From positions 27,492,301 through 27,556,300 of the forward strand of contig CM065695.1 of the NCBI GenBank assembly GCA_017654935.2: a stretch of 64,000 bases of DNA, written 5' to 3'. Positions within the stretch are counted from its first letter, which is position 1; the number at the start of each line of letters is the position of its first letter. Below the pieces are notes generated by a model. That model made no database searches. It had not been told where the DNA came from and saw only the letters and a list, made by a program, of their open reading frames with translations. The DNA is from Phymorhynchus buccinoides. Its lineage: Eukaryota; Mollusca; Gastropoda; Neogastropoda; Raphitomidae. The translations under genes were made by a program, and so were the position numbers. Shown in pieces: positions 25,598 to 36,939 of this stretch.

Positions 25598-27655
25598 TCA
25601 CACAAAATTAAATTAGGTATCTGAATTGAGAGCAGCTATGACAGTATGAGGTACCCTAAGTGTGCTCAATGGAATGTCGCTTGTGTTCCTATTCCCTTGT
25701 GACTCAACACGGGCTACCAGGGTTTGCGTAGGGCAGCTCTTGTGTTGGTAGTGCAGGTGGGGTTAGTGCGTCTCTTAGTCTTAGTCCCATTAATAGCTGG
25801 CACCTAGGGTGTTCAGGAATTGTAGTTTTAGCTTTCTGGACCTCCTGACTCTTGCACCCCCTGCTTATCCAAGTTCCTCCCCTGTGTTTGTTGTCACATG
25901 AATCCAACTGAAGCTGTTAGAAGGAAATACTACACTGCGGAGTCAATGGAAATTTTGTTCCGTGACGTTCCGCCTGACACGATCTTTAATTACTTGTAAG
26001 AGATTAACCCTTTTTCGCCGCCAGCCATTTTTCAGCAAAATATTTCCATTAATCTTACCTGGGTAGAGAAAACAAATCATCTGCAATAGTGGGATTCCTC
26101 TGTGACGTATTTAAAGTGAGGCCTATCCTCACCTCCCAAAATTAAGAAAATAGGGTCTTTGGATAACAGACCCTGGTTTGAGGCCTTTTAGTGACATGAG
26201 CGTTAAATCATCGTGGTGCTAAAATGCGGACATTGGCGATGAAAGGGTTATATTTTTCACTGATGTAAGCTAACTGTGATGTTTTTAATTCTAGACATGT
26301 CATGTTTTTACTTGCTAAGTTTTTGATTTATTAATGATTTTTTTTAACAAAAGTATTTTAACACAAAAAAATTGATTTTGTTTTTACCTTGTGTTTTTAT
26401 CCCTTTTTAATACGTGGTAAGATTTAACGTGGTGACAGCCCTGACATGGCCTTAGTTGTCGACGGGGCTATATTTTAATCTTAATCCTAAAGCTGTCTCT
26501 TTTCTTCTTTTTGCTTGTTTAGGTGTTTTGCGGGCTGCTGAGGAATCGGCTGGACCAGGACCCAGCTTTCAACCAGCAGATGTGCGAGATACTACTGCGG
26601 CTGCTGGACTATCGCAAGGGCTACGACCCGGCCTTTGTGGTGATGATGACGCTCTTCATCGTGCCCAACGTGCGCTCCGTGATACCCAGGATTCTGATGG
26701 ACTGCTGGAAGAAGGTAAGCTTTACTCTTGGTCATTTCATGCGGATGTCTTACGGATTTAAAAAAAAAAAAAAAAAAAATTCTTCGTATGTCTTATCAGT
26801 AGTAATATAATTGAATTTTTGCTAAATTAGTAAATTGTGTTAAGCCTGCGTATGATTTTTGTTTCTTATGGTTTTGTTTTTATTTTCTTACGTGTTCATC
26901 TCACATTTTCCCTGGTGAATGCAACCTGCTTCAAACGTCATGTGATTGTCTTGATGTGCATAGAGTTTGTCACTATTTTGCTCATTTTATATTCACCCCT
27001 ATAGCTTCATTTACTTTTGTTTACTTTTTCACTGCTTTTTGTCCAGTGCTCAACATTTTGTTGCTTTTTTTAGGTGGGTTTTTTTTCAGCACTGATTGTT
27101 GTAGCCATTGTTGTATAACTTTAAGCTTTCAGTTGAGCACTGTGTATATAAACACATTGTCTGTTGTACTGCTATTTGAGTTTACATTGAGTTTACGTTG
27201 TACTTGTATTTGAGTTTACGTTGTACTCGTATTTGAGTTGACGTTGTACTCGTATTTGAGTTGACGTTGCTGCTCGTATTTGAGTTGACGTTGTACTCAT
27301 ATTTGAGTTTACGTTGCTGCTCGTATTTGAGTTGACGTTGTACTCGTATTTGAGTTTACGTTGTACCCATATTTGAGTTGACGTTGTTCTCGTATTTGAG
27401 TTGACGTTGCTGCTCGTATTTGAGTTTACGTTGTACTCACATTTGAGTTTACGTTGTACTCGCATTTGAGTGTACGTTATACTCGTATTTGAGTTTACGT
27501 TGTACTCGTATTTGAGTTTACGTTGTATTCGTATCTGAGTTTATGTTGCTGCTCGTATTGTGATCAGGTGATCCCACGATGTAACCCCCGGCTGGCGCTG
27601 CTGATCCTGAACGCTCTGGAGAAGATGAAGAGTCCATGGTCCAGTGCACCTTCAG
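21187..27655 (+). CDS. FAST kinase domain-containing protein (FASTKD family), exons 1-4
   Basis: FASTKD proteins bind mitochondrial RNAs and act in their processing, stability and translation in the mitochondrial matrix. The N-terminal two-thirds is here: exon 1 (21187-22437), exon 2 (23395-23571), exon 3 (26523-26714) and exon 4 (27568-27655), with phases 0, 0, 0 and 1. The N-terminus MYRHFLRTMAPLATSNSG is presequence-like. The middle is a Leu-rich helical repeat region, and exons 3-4 lead into the FAST_1 region. Exon 4 ends 'CCTTCAG|gtaacg' with one base left over. That base combines with the first two of a minus-strand exon at 62078, so the gene continues there (see 53837-62078). Joined length is 827 codons plus stop. 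Which FASTKD paralogue this is cannot be settled by eye. Confidence 0.85.
22505..22605. repeat. (GA)n microsatellite
   Basis: Imperfect, then pure GA repeats shortly after the exon 1 donor. The Arg-Glu repeat protein predicted by reading through it is not real. Confidence 0.9.
22792..22992. mobile_element. hAT-like MITE with 'cagggctccca' ends, decayed copy
   Basis: It starts 'cagggctcccaatcatcctg' and matches the complete element at 59641-59860 in opposite orientation ('ggggtcccagggactccttc', 'agtgcatccctgggacccc'). The far end is 'cataggctccc'. CAGGG-type termini are typical of hAT elements. It is in FASTKD intron 1. Confidence 0.65.
22993..23394. other. Remainder of FASTKD intron 1
   Basis: It contains 'agggggagtcgtaaatgaggag' and 'gtcgtaattcagagggccgt' motifs typical of a decayed TIR element, and a C run near 23200. 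The acceptor of exon 2 at its end ('gtgcatgtggcgcag') has a poor pyrimidine tract. Confidence 0.45.
23395..23571 (+). CDS. FASTKD exon 2
   Basis: The acceptor 'catgtggcgcag|GAGGTG' is weak but is the one that keeps phase 0 with exon 1. The donor is 'GTCAAG|gtatga'. It encodes EVCRLLVGRMGDADVLVLSN and later HLVLYSTRLVK. The reading frame is also open upstream of the acceptor, so the exon might begin a little earlier. Its 3' half is the source of the tandem mini-exons that follow. Confidence 0.75.
23639..24987 (+). repeat. Array of five exon-like units derived from FASTKD exon 2
   Basis: The units are 23639-23695, 23763-23819, 24664-24720, 24795-24851 and 24923-24987. The first four are exactly 57 nt, phase 0 to 0, and encode G(S)KVL(R/Q)TI(D/G)HLVLYSTRLVK. 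Each is preceded by 'gtcctgttctag' or close to it. Units 1, 2 and 4 have the donor gtatga. Unit 3 has atatga instead of a GT donor. Unit 5 carries an 8-base insertion and an in-frame TAG. The basic period is 124 bp: about 78 bp from the end of exon 2 plus 46 bp of intron. A 761-bp element interrupts the array after unit 2. Whether any unit is spliced into mRNA is unknown. Confidence 0.85.
23824..24584 (+). mobile_element. 761-bp non-autonomous element inside the mini-exon array
   Basis: The flanks 'aggtat' (23818-23823 and 24585-24590) look like a 6-bp target duplication. The body runs from 'agaagagatttatccgccga' to 'ccttcctttttgactttttca' and shares most of its length with 62686-63459 on the minus strand. 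No long ORF is present. The 3' part includes GC-rich 'ggggcttttccccctcaccc' and 'cggcccccggacccccgcc'. Its class is not clear, since there is no obvious terminal inverted repeat or poly-A. Confidence 0.75.
24988..26003. other. FASTKD intron 2, 5' part
   Basis: It contains 'aagtcaagtcaagtcaatt' (25146-25165), an AT-rich stretch and a (GA)n microsatellite at 25529-25594. The segment from about 25595 onward is the left arm of the second palindrome. No further exon was recognised. Confidence 0.6.
26004..26251. mobile_element. TTAA MITE, piggyBac-like
   Basis: TTAA-CCCTTTTTCGCCGCCAGCC is at the left and 'ggcgatgaaaggg-ttat' at the right, so the right TTAA has one change. It is about 240 bp, with the internal family motifs 'ggataacagaccctggtttg' and 'gaggccttttagtgacatg'. 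Confidence 0.7.
26523..26714 (+). CDS. FASTKD exon 3
   Basis: The acceptor is 'cttgtttag|GTGTTT' and the donor 'TGGAAGAAG|gtaagc', 192 nt, phase 0 at both ends. It encodes LLRNRLDQDPAFNQQMCEI, then YRKGYDPAFVVMMTLFIVPN, and ends MDCWKK. A damaged antisense copy lies at about 29868-30050. Confidence 0.85.
26715..27567. repeat. FASTKD intron 3 with a 23-24-bp tandem array
   Basis: From about 27176 to 27545 the motif 'gtttacgttgtactcgtatttga' and variants with 'gttgctgctcg' or 'gttgacg' repeat about 16 times up to the exon 4 acceptor 'gtattgtgatcag'. It is mirrored in noisy form at 29085-29430. The 5' part of the intron is T-rich unique DNA. Confidence 0.85.
27568..27655 (+). CDS. FASTKD exon 4 (last plus-strand exon)
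   Basis: The acceptor is 'tattgtgatcag|GTGATC' and the donor 'CCTTCAG|gtaacg', 88 nt, phases 0 and 1. It encodes VIPRCNPRLALLILNALEK then MKSPWSSAPS. The leftover G plus AT of the exon at 62078 makes Asp, giving SSAPS-D-KPDRWLF. No continuing exon follows on the plus strand. Confidence 0.85.
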
Positions 27656-27910
27656 GTAACGATGATATAGTATGGTATCTGTGCACTATGAATATAACAG
27701 AGCTGATCCTGAACGCTCTGGAGAAGATGAAGAGTCCATGGTCCAGTGCACCTTCAGGTAACGATGATATAGTATGGTATCTGTGCACTATGAATATAAC
27801 AGAGCTGATCCTGAACGCTCTGGAGAAGATGAAGAGTCCATGGTCCAGTGCACCTTCAGGTAACGATGATATAGTATGGTATCTGTGCACTATGAATATA
27901 ACAGAGCTGA
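27656..27910 (+). repeat. Tandem copies of FASTKD exon 4 with its donor
   Basis: A 102-bp unit (55 bp of exon 4 end plus 47 bp of intron start) is present about 2.5 more times. Units 27701-27757 and 27803-27859 are each 57 nt, begin after 'gaatataacag', end at 'TTCAG|gtaacg' and are phase 1 to 1. Each could therefore be spliced in as 19 extra codons or skipped. The intervening 45 nt is short for an intron. The 102-bp unit is also fully open (34 codons), so read-through would keep the frame. Confidence 0.85.
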
Positions 27911-28313
27911 TTCTAGGGCGCGGGATTGTTGATTGGTACAATCCCCCCCAAAATCTGTTCCTTCCCGCAATAATCAGGTCTAAACGCGGGCCGACGCCCG
28001 CATATTTGCAGAACTGCCCGCACTTTTTACCGATCACTGCGGGAATTCCTTCGTCGTCTGCTAATTCCGTCGTCTGCACAAACCAAAAGCATCGAGCAGG
28101 AATGAATGATTTCTTGACATTTCATTGGTTCCTTTGCAAATTTAGTGTAAATCAACCAATCGCCTTCATCTCGTTTTACCGTCAAGAAGTGGCGAGATTC
28201 CTACCCGCCATGTTGAATTTTCTTAAAAATGATGCGGACAGACGACGCTCTTCGACTTTGATTTTTGTGGCGGCAAAGTATAAAAAAAGAAATCCTCTGC
28301 AAACGAGTGTGCA
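27911..28313. other. Start of FASTKD intron 4 up to the fold-back
   Basis: Unique-looking DNA containing 'gcgggccgacgcccgc' and ending in 'ctgcaaacgagtgtgc', where the palindrome turns. Open frames here are continuations of the exon 4 array and have no recognisable domain. Confidence 0.5.
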
Positions 28314-28340
28314 TTAGCTGTTTCTGAAAAATCTTGCTGC

Positions 28341-30975
28341 ACACTCGTTTGGCAGAGGATGTCTTTTTTTTTACCTTTGCCGCCACAAAAATCATGTCGA
28401 AGAGCATCTTGTCCTCTTCATTTTGAAGAAAATTCAACATGGCGGTAGGACTCTCGCAACTTCTTGCAAAACAAACTAGAGACAGCGATGGTTGACTTAC
28501 ACTAACATTGCAAAGACCAATGAAATGACAAGAAATCATTCATTCTCGCTCGATGCTTTCAGTTTGTGCAGACACGAATAAGCAGACGACGAGGAATTTC
28601 CGCAGTGATCGGTAAAAAGTGCGGCAGTTCTGCAATATGCGGGCGTCGGCCCGCATTTAGACCCGATGATTGGCTGGACGGAACAGATTTTGGGGATGTA
28701 CCATCCCGCGCGCTAGAATCAGCTCTGTTTATATTCATATTGCACAAATACCATACTATTCATCGTTTACCTGAAGTGCACTGGACCATGGACTCTTCTC
28801 TCTCCAGAGCGTTCCAGGATCAGCTCTGTTTATATTCATATGCACAGATACCATACTATATTCATCGTTTACCTGAAGGTGCACTGGACATTGGACTCTT
28901 CATCTTCTCCATAGCGTTCAGGATCAGCTCTGTTATATTCATAGTGTACCATCTTACTGAAGGTGCAGCCCCTGGACCATGGACTCTTCATCTTCTCCAG
29001 AGCGGTCAGGATCAGCAGCGCCGCCGGGGGTTACATCGTGGGATCAACTTATCACAATACGAGCAGCAACAATAACCTCCGATCGAATACAACGTAAACT
29101 TCAAATCCGAGTACAACGTAAACTCAAATACGAGTATAACGTACACTCAAATGCGAGTACAACGTAAACTCAAATGTGAGTCAACTGTAAACTCAAATAC
29201 GAAGCAGCAACGTCCAACTCAACTACGAGAACAACGTCCAACTCAAATATGTACAACGTAACTCAAATACGAGACAACGTCAACTCAAATACAGCCAGCA
29301 ACGTAACTCAAATAGATACAACGTCAACTCAAATACGAGCAGCAACTCAACGCAAATACGAGTACAACGTCACCCTCAACGAGTACAAAGTAACTCAATA
29401 CAAGTAGCAGCGTAAACTCATGTAAACTCAAATAGCAGTACAACAGACAATGTGTTTTATATACACAGTGCTCAACTGAAAGCTTAAAGGTTTTACCACA
29501 ATGGCACAAAATCATGCTGAAAAAAACCACCTAAAAAAAGCAACAAAATGTTGAGCCCTGACAAAAAGCAGTGAAAAGTAAACAAAAGTAAATGAAGCTA
29601 TAGGGTGAATATAAATAGCAAATAGTGGACAAACTCTATGCACATCAAGACAATCACATGACGTTTGAAGAGGTTGCATTCACCAGTGGAAAATGTGAAT
29701 GAACACTAAGAAATAAAACAAAACCATAAGAAACAAATCATACGCAGCTTAACACAATTTACTAATTTAGCCAACTTCAATTATATTCTACTGATAGACA
29801 TACGAAGATTTTTTTTTTTTTTTTTAAAATCCGTAAGACATCCGCATGACATGACCCCAAGAGTAAATCTACCGTTCTTCAGCAGTCCAATCGATCCTGG
29901 TATCACGGAGCGCACGTTGGCACGAGGAAGACGTCATCTCACCCAAAGGCCGGTCGTAGCCCTTGCGATGTCCAGCAGCCGCATATATCTCGCACATCTC
30001 TGGGTGAAAGCTGGGTCCCGGTCCGCCGATTCCTCGCAGCCGCACACATACACAAGCAAAAAGAAGAAAAGAGACAGCTTTAGGATTAGATTAAAATTTA
30101 ATAGCCCCGTCGCAACTAGGCATGTCAGGGCTGTCACCATGTTGAATCTTACCACGTATTACAACGGGCATCAAAAACACAGGTAAAACTAAATACAATT
30201 TTTTTTGTTAAAATACTTTTGTTAAAAAAAATTGATAAATCAAAACTTAGCAAGTAAAACATGACATGTCTAGAATTAATAAACATCACAGTTTAGGCTT
30301 ACATCAGTGACAATATACCGCCTTTCACCGCCAATGTCGCATTTTAGCATTCCCAAACCGATGATTTTACGCTTCATGTCACTAAAGGCCTCAAACCAGG
30401 GTCTGTTTATCCAAAGACCCCCTTTTCTAATTTTAGGAGGTGAGGAATGGCCTCACTTTCAATACGTCACAGAGAATCCCACTATTGCGATGATTTGTTT
30501 TCCCTCTACCCAGGTAGATTAATGGAAATATTTTGCTGAAAAAGCTGGCGGCGAAGGGTTAATCGCTTACAGTATAAAATCGTGTCAGTCGGAACGTCAC
30601 GGAACAAAATTTCCATTGACTCGCAGTGTATGATTTCCTTCTAACAGCTTCAGTTGGATTCATGTGACAACAAACACAGGGATGAACTTGGATAGCAGGG
30701 GGTGCAGAGTCAGAGTCCAGAGAAGCTGAAACACAATTCTTAACACCCGGTGGCCAGCTATTAATGGGACTAGACTAAGAGACGCACTAACCCACCTGGC
30801 ACTACCAACACAAGAGCTTCCCTACGCAAACCTGGTATCCCGTGTTTTGAGTCACAAGGGAATAGGAAACCCAAGCGACATTCCATTGAGCACACTTAGG
30901 GTACGCTCATACTGTCATAGCTGCTCTCAATCAGATACCTAATTTAATTTTGTGTGATTTTTCTCTCTCTCTCCT
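28341..30975. repeat. Noisy arm of the palindrome centred near 28327
   Basis: It is the reverse complement of 25595-28313 with many single-base insertions and deletions. It carries antisense exon 4 units (28740-29035), the 24-bp array (29085-29430), an antisense exon 3 (29868-30050) and a TTAA MITE remnant (30310-30562). It runs into the (CT)n counterpart of the microsatellite at 25529 and then into the N gap. Exon copies are frame-broken. This is most likely an uncorrected fold-back read at a contig end. Confidence 0.85.
29868..30050 (-). pseudogene. Damaged antisense copy of FASTKD exon 3
   Basis: Read on the minus strand it corresponds to 26523-26714. Several bases are lost or changed, for example in the segments for DYRKGYDP and VPNVRSV, so no frame is continuous. 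It is not an independent gene. Confidence 0.8.
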
Positions 30976-30985
30976 CTCTCTCCTC

Positions 30986-31485
30986 NNNNNNNNNNNNNNN
31001 NNNNNNNNNNNNNNNNNNNNNNNNNNNNNNNNNNNNNNNNNNNNNNNNNNNNNNNNNNNNNNNNNNNNNNNNNNNNNNNNNNNNNNNNNNNNNNNNNNNN
31101 NNNNNNNNNNNNNNNNNNNNNNNNNNNNNNNNNNNNNNNNNNNNNNNNNNNNNNNNNNNNNNNNNNNNNNNNNNNNNNNNNNNNNNNNNNNNNNNNNNNN
31201 NNNNNNNNNNNNNNNNNNNNNNNNNNNNNNNNNNNNNNNNNNNNNNNNNNNNNNNNNNNNNNNNNNNNNNNNNNNNNNNNNNNNNNNNNNNNNNNNNNNN
31301 NNNNNNNNNNNNNNNNNNNNNNNNNNNNNNNNNNNNNNNNNNNNNNNNNNNNNNNNNNNNNNNNNNNNNNNNNNNNNNNNNNNNNNNNNNNNNNNNNNNN
31401 NNNNNNNNNNNNNNNNNNNNNNNNNNNNNNNNNNNNNNNNNNNNNNNNNNNNNNNNNNNNNNNNNNNNNNNNNNNNNNNNNNNNN
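30986..31485. other. Assembly gap of exactly 500 N
   Basis: The N run is 500 bases long, a typical fixed placeholder between contigs joined by scaffolding, where size and sometimes orientation are not measured. Any ORF drawn across it is meaningless. Confidence 0.98.
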
Positions 31486-31570
31486 TTCAGATAGACCCCA
31501 ACTAATGGGGGTCCCTGGGAGCCCTGCTGACGGTTTAACTGGGTGGGTTTTTTTTATCTTCCTCGACCAG

Positions 31571-31716
31571 AGCTAATGGCGGGCATTGTTGGAGCGGAGT
31601 GTGGGGAGAACGGTTACGTTGACGACCCCAATGCCAACTGCAGCTCCGAGCCGCAGCTGTGTGTCAAGTGTCAGCTTGGACTGGTGCCCGGAAGCCAGGC
31701 GACTCGAGTGCAGTTA
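31571..31716 (+). CDS. EB-module gene, upstream Cys-rich exon (donor uncertain)
   Basis: The acceptor 'tcttcctcgaccag|AGCTAATG' gives phase 1, like the other modules. It encodes [20 protein letters not shown] then [19 protein letters not shown]. No canonical phase-1 donor is visible; 'TTA|gtgtac' at 31717 is phase 0. The contig end here is of low quality, so a small error is possible. The following DNA is a minisatellite that starts at this exon edge. Confidence 0.45.
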
Positions 31717-34700
31717 GTGTACATTTCCATAATTATAAACTTTTTCTTAAGGCACCCCCATCACAACATGATGAAGACCCCCCCACCCACTTCGTCCTCA
31801 CTGGCGTGATACATTTACCATATGAACCTTTTCCAACGCCCCCATCACAACATGATAAAGACCCCCCCCCCCCCCCCACCACCCCCCCACCCCCCCCCAC
31901 TCCGTCCTACACTGCACGCTAAATTTCATAATATGTAAAACTTCTTCTAAGGACCCCCCATACAAAAAAATCGCATGCAATTTTTTTTTAAAATTGTGGT
32001 GGCACGACTTGGCCTGCGACGCGCTCCCAGGTGGGAGCAACCCGAAATTTCACAGAGACGCAATCTGTGACTCCATATGTTACCTAACTAACCCTAACCC
32101 AGCAACATGATGAAAACACACTTCGTTCTCCCTGCGCGCTAAATTTCCATATTAAACTTTTTCTAAGGCCCATCCACAACATAATGAAACCCCACCACTT
32201 CGTCCTCCACGCGTCGCCTAAATTCCATATAAACTTTTTCTAAGGACACCATCACAACATAATGAAGACCCACCACTTCGTCATCCACTGCGCGCTAAAT
32301 TTCCATATAAACTTTTCTAATGCCCCCATCACAACATAATGAAGACCCCACCCACTTCGGCCTCCATCTGCCGCGCTAAATTCTCCATATAAACTTTTTC
32401 TAAGCTCCCATCACAAAATAATGAAAGACCCCACACTTCGTCTCCACTGCGCGCTTAAATTTCCATATAAACTTTTTCTAAGGCCCCCATCACAAACTAA
32501 TGAAGACCCCACCACTTCGTCATCCATGCGGCGCTAATTTTCCATAACAAACCTTTTCTAAGGCCCCCATCACAACATGATGAAGGACCCCACAACTTCG
32601 ATCCTACACTGCGCGCCAAATTTTCCAGAGAAAATGTTTAGCTAGGTCGTGCGAAACTCAACATCAAGACTTGGTGCGATTGCAGCCTCACCATACTTAC
32701 TACCTCTACTAGGGGGAAGACGCGGTAAAAAGGCGCATGGGCGAGGTAAGAAGCCCACCCCAATTATCCTCATGCAAATGAAGGAAATGTCAGTCGCATT
32801 TTGCCCATGAGACGAGCCCTTAATGTCTAGCATTCGTCTCATGGGCACATTTGACTGAAATTTTTCTTTATTTCATGAGATAATTGGGGGTGGGTTTCTT
32901 ACCCGCCCATGGCTTTTTACCCCTTCTTCCCTAGATCTACTTCTTCTTCTTCTAGAATGGACCGAAAGGCAGAGAGATAGTAAATGGACAGCAATAAGGG
33001 AAAAGCCAGAGTCAAAGAGAGTGGCAGAAAGGACTAGTATTTCACTCTATCACACGCACACCCAAACCCCACCTCCCCACCCCACCTTCTTTTTCCTTCT
33101 TCCCCAAATCAAATACGTAAAAGATCTAACTACTTCCTTATCAAAGAATGAAATAGTGAGGCAAGAGAGGAAGATGACGAAATTGACAAAGGCGTAATTA
33201 CTCTCTGTCTGTCTAATTAACTCAGCTCCACCAAAGTTGATTACGATTACCACTTCACCTAGCAGTTGCGTCGTGGTCAGCAAACCACGTGAGACAAGCA
33301 AAGCATCATACATTACCCTTTGTTTTAACTCCCTTCTGTTTTGAATCTCACGAATGTCTTTCTAGGCTTAGTAATAAATCAATTATTTCATGAATAACGT
33401 GGGAATATTTCTTTTTCCACATGTATTATGTTATCATTTCGCTTTGTACTCTATCTTATGCTATTCTTCTCCCTTTTTCGGACTAAGCCCATAAAGTGAA
33501 GCAGAATCCTTCAAACGCTGATGAAGTTGGCTGCCTAAGGAGAAGAAGGGAAATTAGAGGAAGTTACAAGCAGAGAAATTCCAGAAGAGTGGAGGAAACT
33601 ATTTATGCAAAAGACCCTTTTTTCGGAACTACACCATAAACGTGCAGCAGAATTCTTCAAACTTGTATGAAAGTTGGACTCGCCTAATATAAGGAGAAGA
33701 AGACGATTAGAGGAGAGTACAAGCATAGAACTTCAAGAAGGATGGAGGAAAACTATTATGCAAAAGACACCTTTATTCGAGACTAGCACATAAAGTTGCA
33801 GCAGAATCCTTCAACGTGATGAATTGAGGGCCTAATAATAAGGAGAAGAAGATATTAGAAGGACAGGTTAAAAGCAATAGAACTTCCAGAAGGTGGAGGA
33901 ATATTTATAACAAAAGACCCTTTCGGACTACCCCAAAAGTGCAGCAGAATCTTCAACGTGATGAAGTGGCTGCTATGGAGAAGAAGAAGATTGTATAGAG
34001 GAATTACAAGAGAGAACTTCCAGAAGGTGGGGAGGGAACTATTTATGCAAAGACCACGCAAGTATCCCACCGGTGCGTGGTGTGGGGCGGGCGGGGTAAG
34101 GGTGCGTGGTGGGTGGGTCTTCTATGCGATCTGAGTGAGGTGGGGGGCGGGGGGGGGGGGGGGGAGACCCACCAATGAAAACGTGATAGATCGATCTTTT
34201 ATGCTCTACGCTCGGCTACGTTCTCAGTAGGCCTGACTTCTTGTCCAATACTCTTGTCCCACTACTTCTTGTCCACTACTCCGGCTGTCCCACCACTGAT
34301 GTTGTTGGTCCTGTTCTCACCTACGACCCCCCACGCTTCCGTTGTCCCGCCAACGTTCTCATCGGGTGTTTTGAGCAGGTTCGAAAAATGCACATTATAG
34401 CCGTGATGAACCTGTCATGCTCAAGAGTACTGTAGGATTTCCTATGTAGCGGGTGTGTGCATGTGCGTTGCGGTGAATGTGTGTGTGTTGTGTGTGTTGT
34501 GCGCGCTGTGCGTGAGTGTGTGTGTGTGTGTGTGTGGTGTAGTAGTGTGTGTGTGTGTGTTTCAACAGCCAAATAAGGCAAGGTGAAGGAGCGAGGACGA
34601 TTCTGAATGACACATATGGGACGATAACACGTGTATGAAGACGCCAAACAATGCAGTGAGTCTCTATGTGTGTAGGATTCTATTTCCCTCATCTCTCCTC

Positions 34701-36906
34701 TCACTCTCTCTCTCCTTCTCTCCTCTCATTCTCTCTCTCTCTCATCTCTCTCTCCTCTCTCTCTCTCTATAATCTTATCTCTCTCTCTCTCTCTCTCCTC
34801 TCTCCCTGTATCTGAGTGTAAGCTGTCCGTGCATTGTCTTTCTGCCTAATTATATGTCCTCTGTCTATTTATCTGCTGCGTGTCTCATTCTGCTCTCTCA
34901 TCTTCTCCCGCTGTCACTCCAACATTCAACCCCACCCTATCTCTCTCTCTCTCTCTCGATCTCTCCTCTCTCTCTCTCATCTCTCTCTATCTCTTCTCCT
35001 CTCCTCTCTCTCTCTTCGTAAAAAATCGTACATAATACCTGAAGTATTGGGTTTAAAAGTAATTTTGATTAACCCGATTCAGCAACGTTTGTTTTGCACG
35101 TGCTTCTTAACAACTGTAAAAAAGGTTGTGTGCGCGTGCCTTCTTAACACCTGTTAGAGGGGGGCAAAACAAAAAAAAAAATTGGGGGGGGGGTTGTTGC
35201 AACGTGCTTCATTAACAACCTGTAGAAAAGTTATTGTATGCACGGGCTTCTTTAAGACCTGTCAGAAAAATGTTGTTGCCGGCGCGCTGGTTTTGAAACC
35301 ATGAGTAGAATGTTGATTGCGCGTGCGGGTTGGACAACCTCCACGAGAATGCATTTTTGTAACTTAACGTGCTCTGTGGACATTTGAGTTTGGAAAACTG
35401 AACAGAACGGTTGTAGCTGAACAATGAGTGAGTTTGACAACTAATGATGTATCGCAAATACGTCTTTGAAAACCGAGGGAATGGTGTAGCTGAAGTGAGT
35501 TTTTGACAACTATAATGAGTCGCAAATAGTCTTTTGAAAACCTGAAGGCGAATGTGAAGCTGAAGTGAGTTTGTACCCAACTAATGACTGCATCGCAAAT
35601 ACGTCTTTGAAAACCTTGAAAGGGAATGTTGTAGCCTGAAAGGGAGTTTTGACAATAATGATGTCGCAAATACGTCTGTTTGGAAAAACCTGAAGGAATG
35701 TTGTAGCTGAAGTGAGTTGTGAAAACTAAATGATGTGCAAATACGTCTTTGAAAACCTGAAGGGAATGTTGTCGCTGAAACCGTGAGTTTGACAAGCTAA
35801 TCATCTTGCACATATTTACTGTCTTTGAAAAACCTAAAGGAATATATGTAGCTGAAGTGAGTTTGACAACTAATGCATGTCGCAAATACGGTCTTTGAAA
35901 ACCTGAAGGGAATGTATCGTAGCTAGAAGTGAGTGTTGACAACTAAATGATGGTCGCAAATTACGTCTTTGAAAATCATGAAGGGAATGTTGTAGTTGAG
36001 TGAGTTTGAAAACTAATGAGTCGCAAATATGTCTTTGGAAAACTTACTGAATGGGAATGTATGAGCTCTGAAGGACGTATTGACAACTAATGAGTCGCAA
36101 TACGTTCTTTTGAAAACTGAAGGGGACTGTTGTAGCTGATTCCAGTGAGTTTGACAATAATTGATGTCGGCAAAACGTCATTTGAAAAAACCTGAAGGGA
36201 CTATCGTCTGTAGCCTGAAGTGAGTTTGAAAACTAGTGATGTCGCGCGCAAATACCGTCTTTGAAAACACGGAAGGGAATGTTTTGTAGCTACGTTTGCA
36301 GCACTCGTTGTATTTAAAATAAGGTTTTGCTCCACATTCTTGTTCTCCCCTTTCCTTTAGAAATTGAACGTGGGCAAGTTGTGAGCCGGTTGACAAAAAG
36401 GATCACTGTGTAACTGGAGCTGCTGCGACTAGTGATTCCGTTTGCAGTAATGTCCCCGTTTGGCATGGGGCGTGGTGAGGGGGGGGGGGCGGGGGGGATG
36501 TAAAGGTCAGATTGTAAACGGTCAGGATGTAAAGGTTCAGAATTGTCAGTCCGTTCTGGCTGATTCAGCTTTTGTTGATGTCCTCTTTAGTCTTTTTTTT
36601 GTGCAGGTTCAGCTTTTGATGGTCCAAGAGGACATGTATGATGATTAAAAGAAGCCCAATGAGTAAACTGAACGTTATTGGATTATAATGAATGCAAAAG
36701 GAAAACTAAATATGTCAGCTATCTCTAACACTGTTTGTGAAGATCCTAGATAAACAGAAGAAGCCAGTCATTTTCGAGGGTCTAAAATACGATTTTCACT
36801 GTTTTTTAAGTATTTTTCTATGCCTGCTTTTAATACCCCAAATTTTCAGTTGTCCTTTTGTCTGACTCTAATTCCATTGCCTGATGAATTCTTAACATAC
36901 ACAACA

Positions 36907-36939
<33 letters not shown>

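Larger units (their letters stand above)
25595..28313. repeat. Left (clean) arm of the palindrome centred near 28327
   Basis: It is mirrored by 28341-30975. It holds a TTAA MITE, FASTKD exons 3 and 4, a 24-bp repeat array and the exon 4 tandem units. Exon frames are intact here and broken in the other arm, so this arm is taken as the true sequence. Confidence 0.8.

Noticed and set aside
27564..28317. Single long plus-strand ORF of 264 codons
   Set aside because: It is exon 4 plus its tandem copies read through the introns. The clean acceptor and donor sites and the phase match to the exon at 62078 favour splicing.
30950..31576. 208-codon ORF
   Set aside because: It consists of undetermined residues across the N gap.
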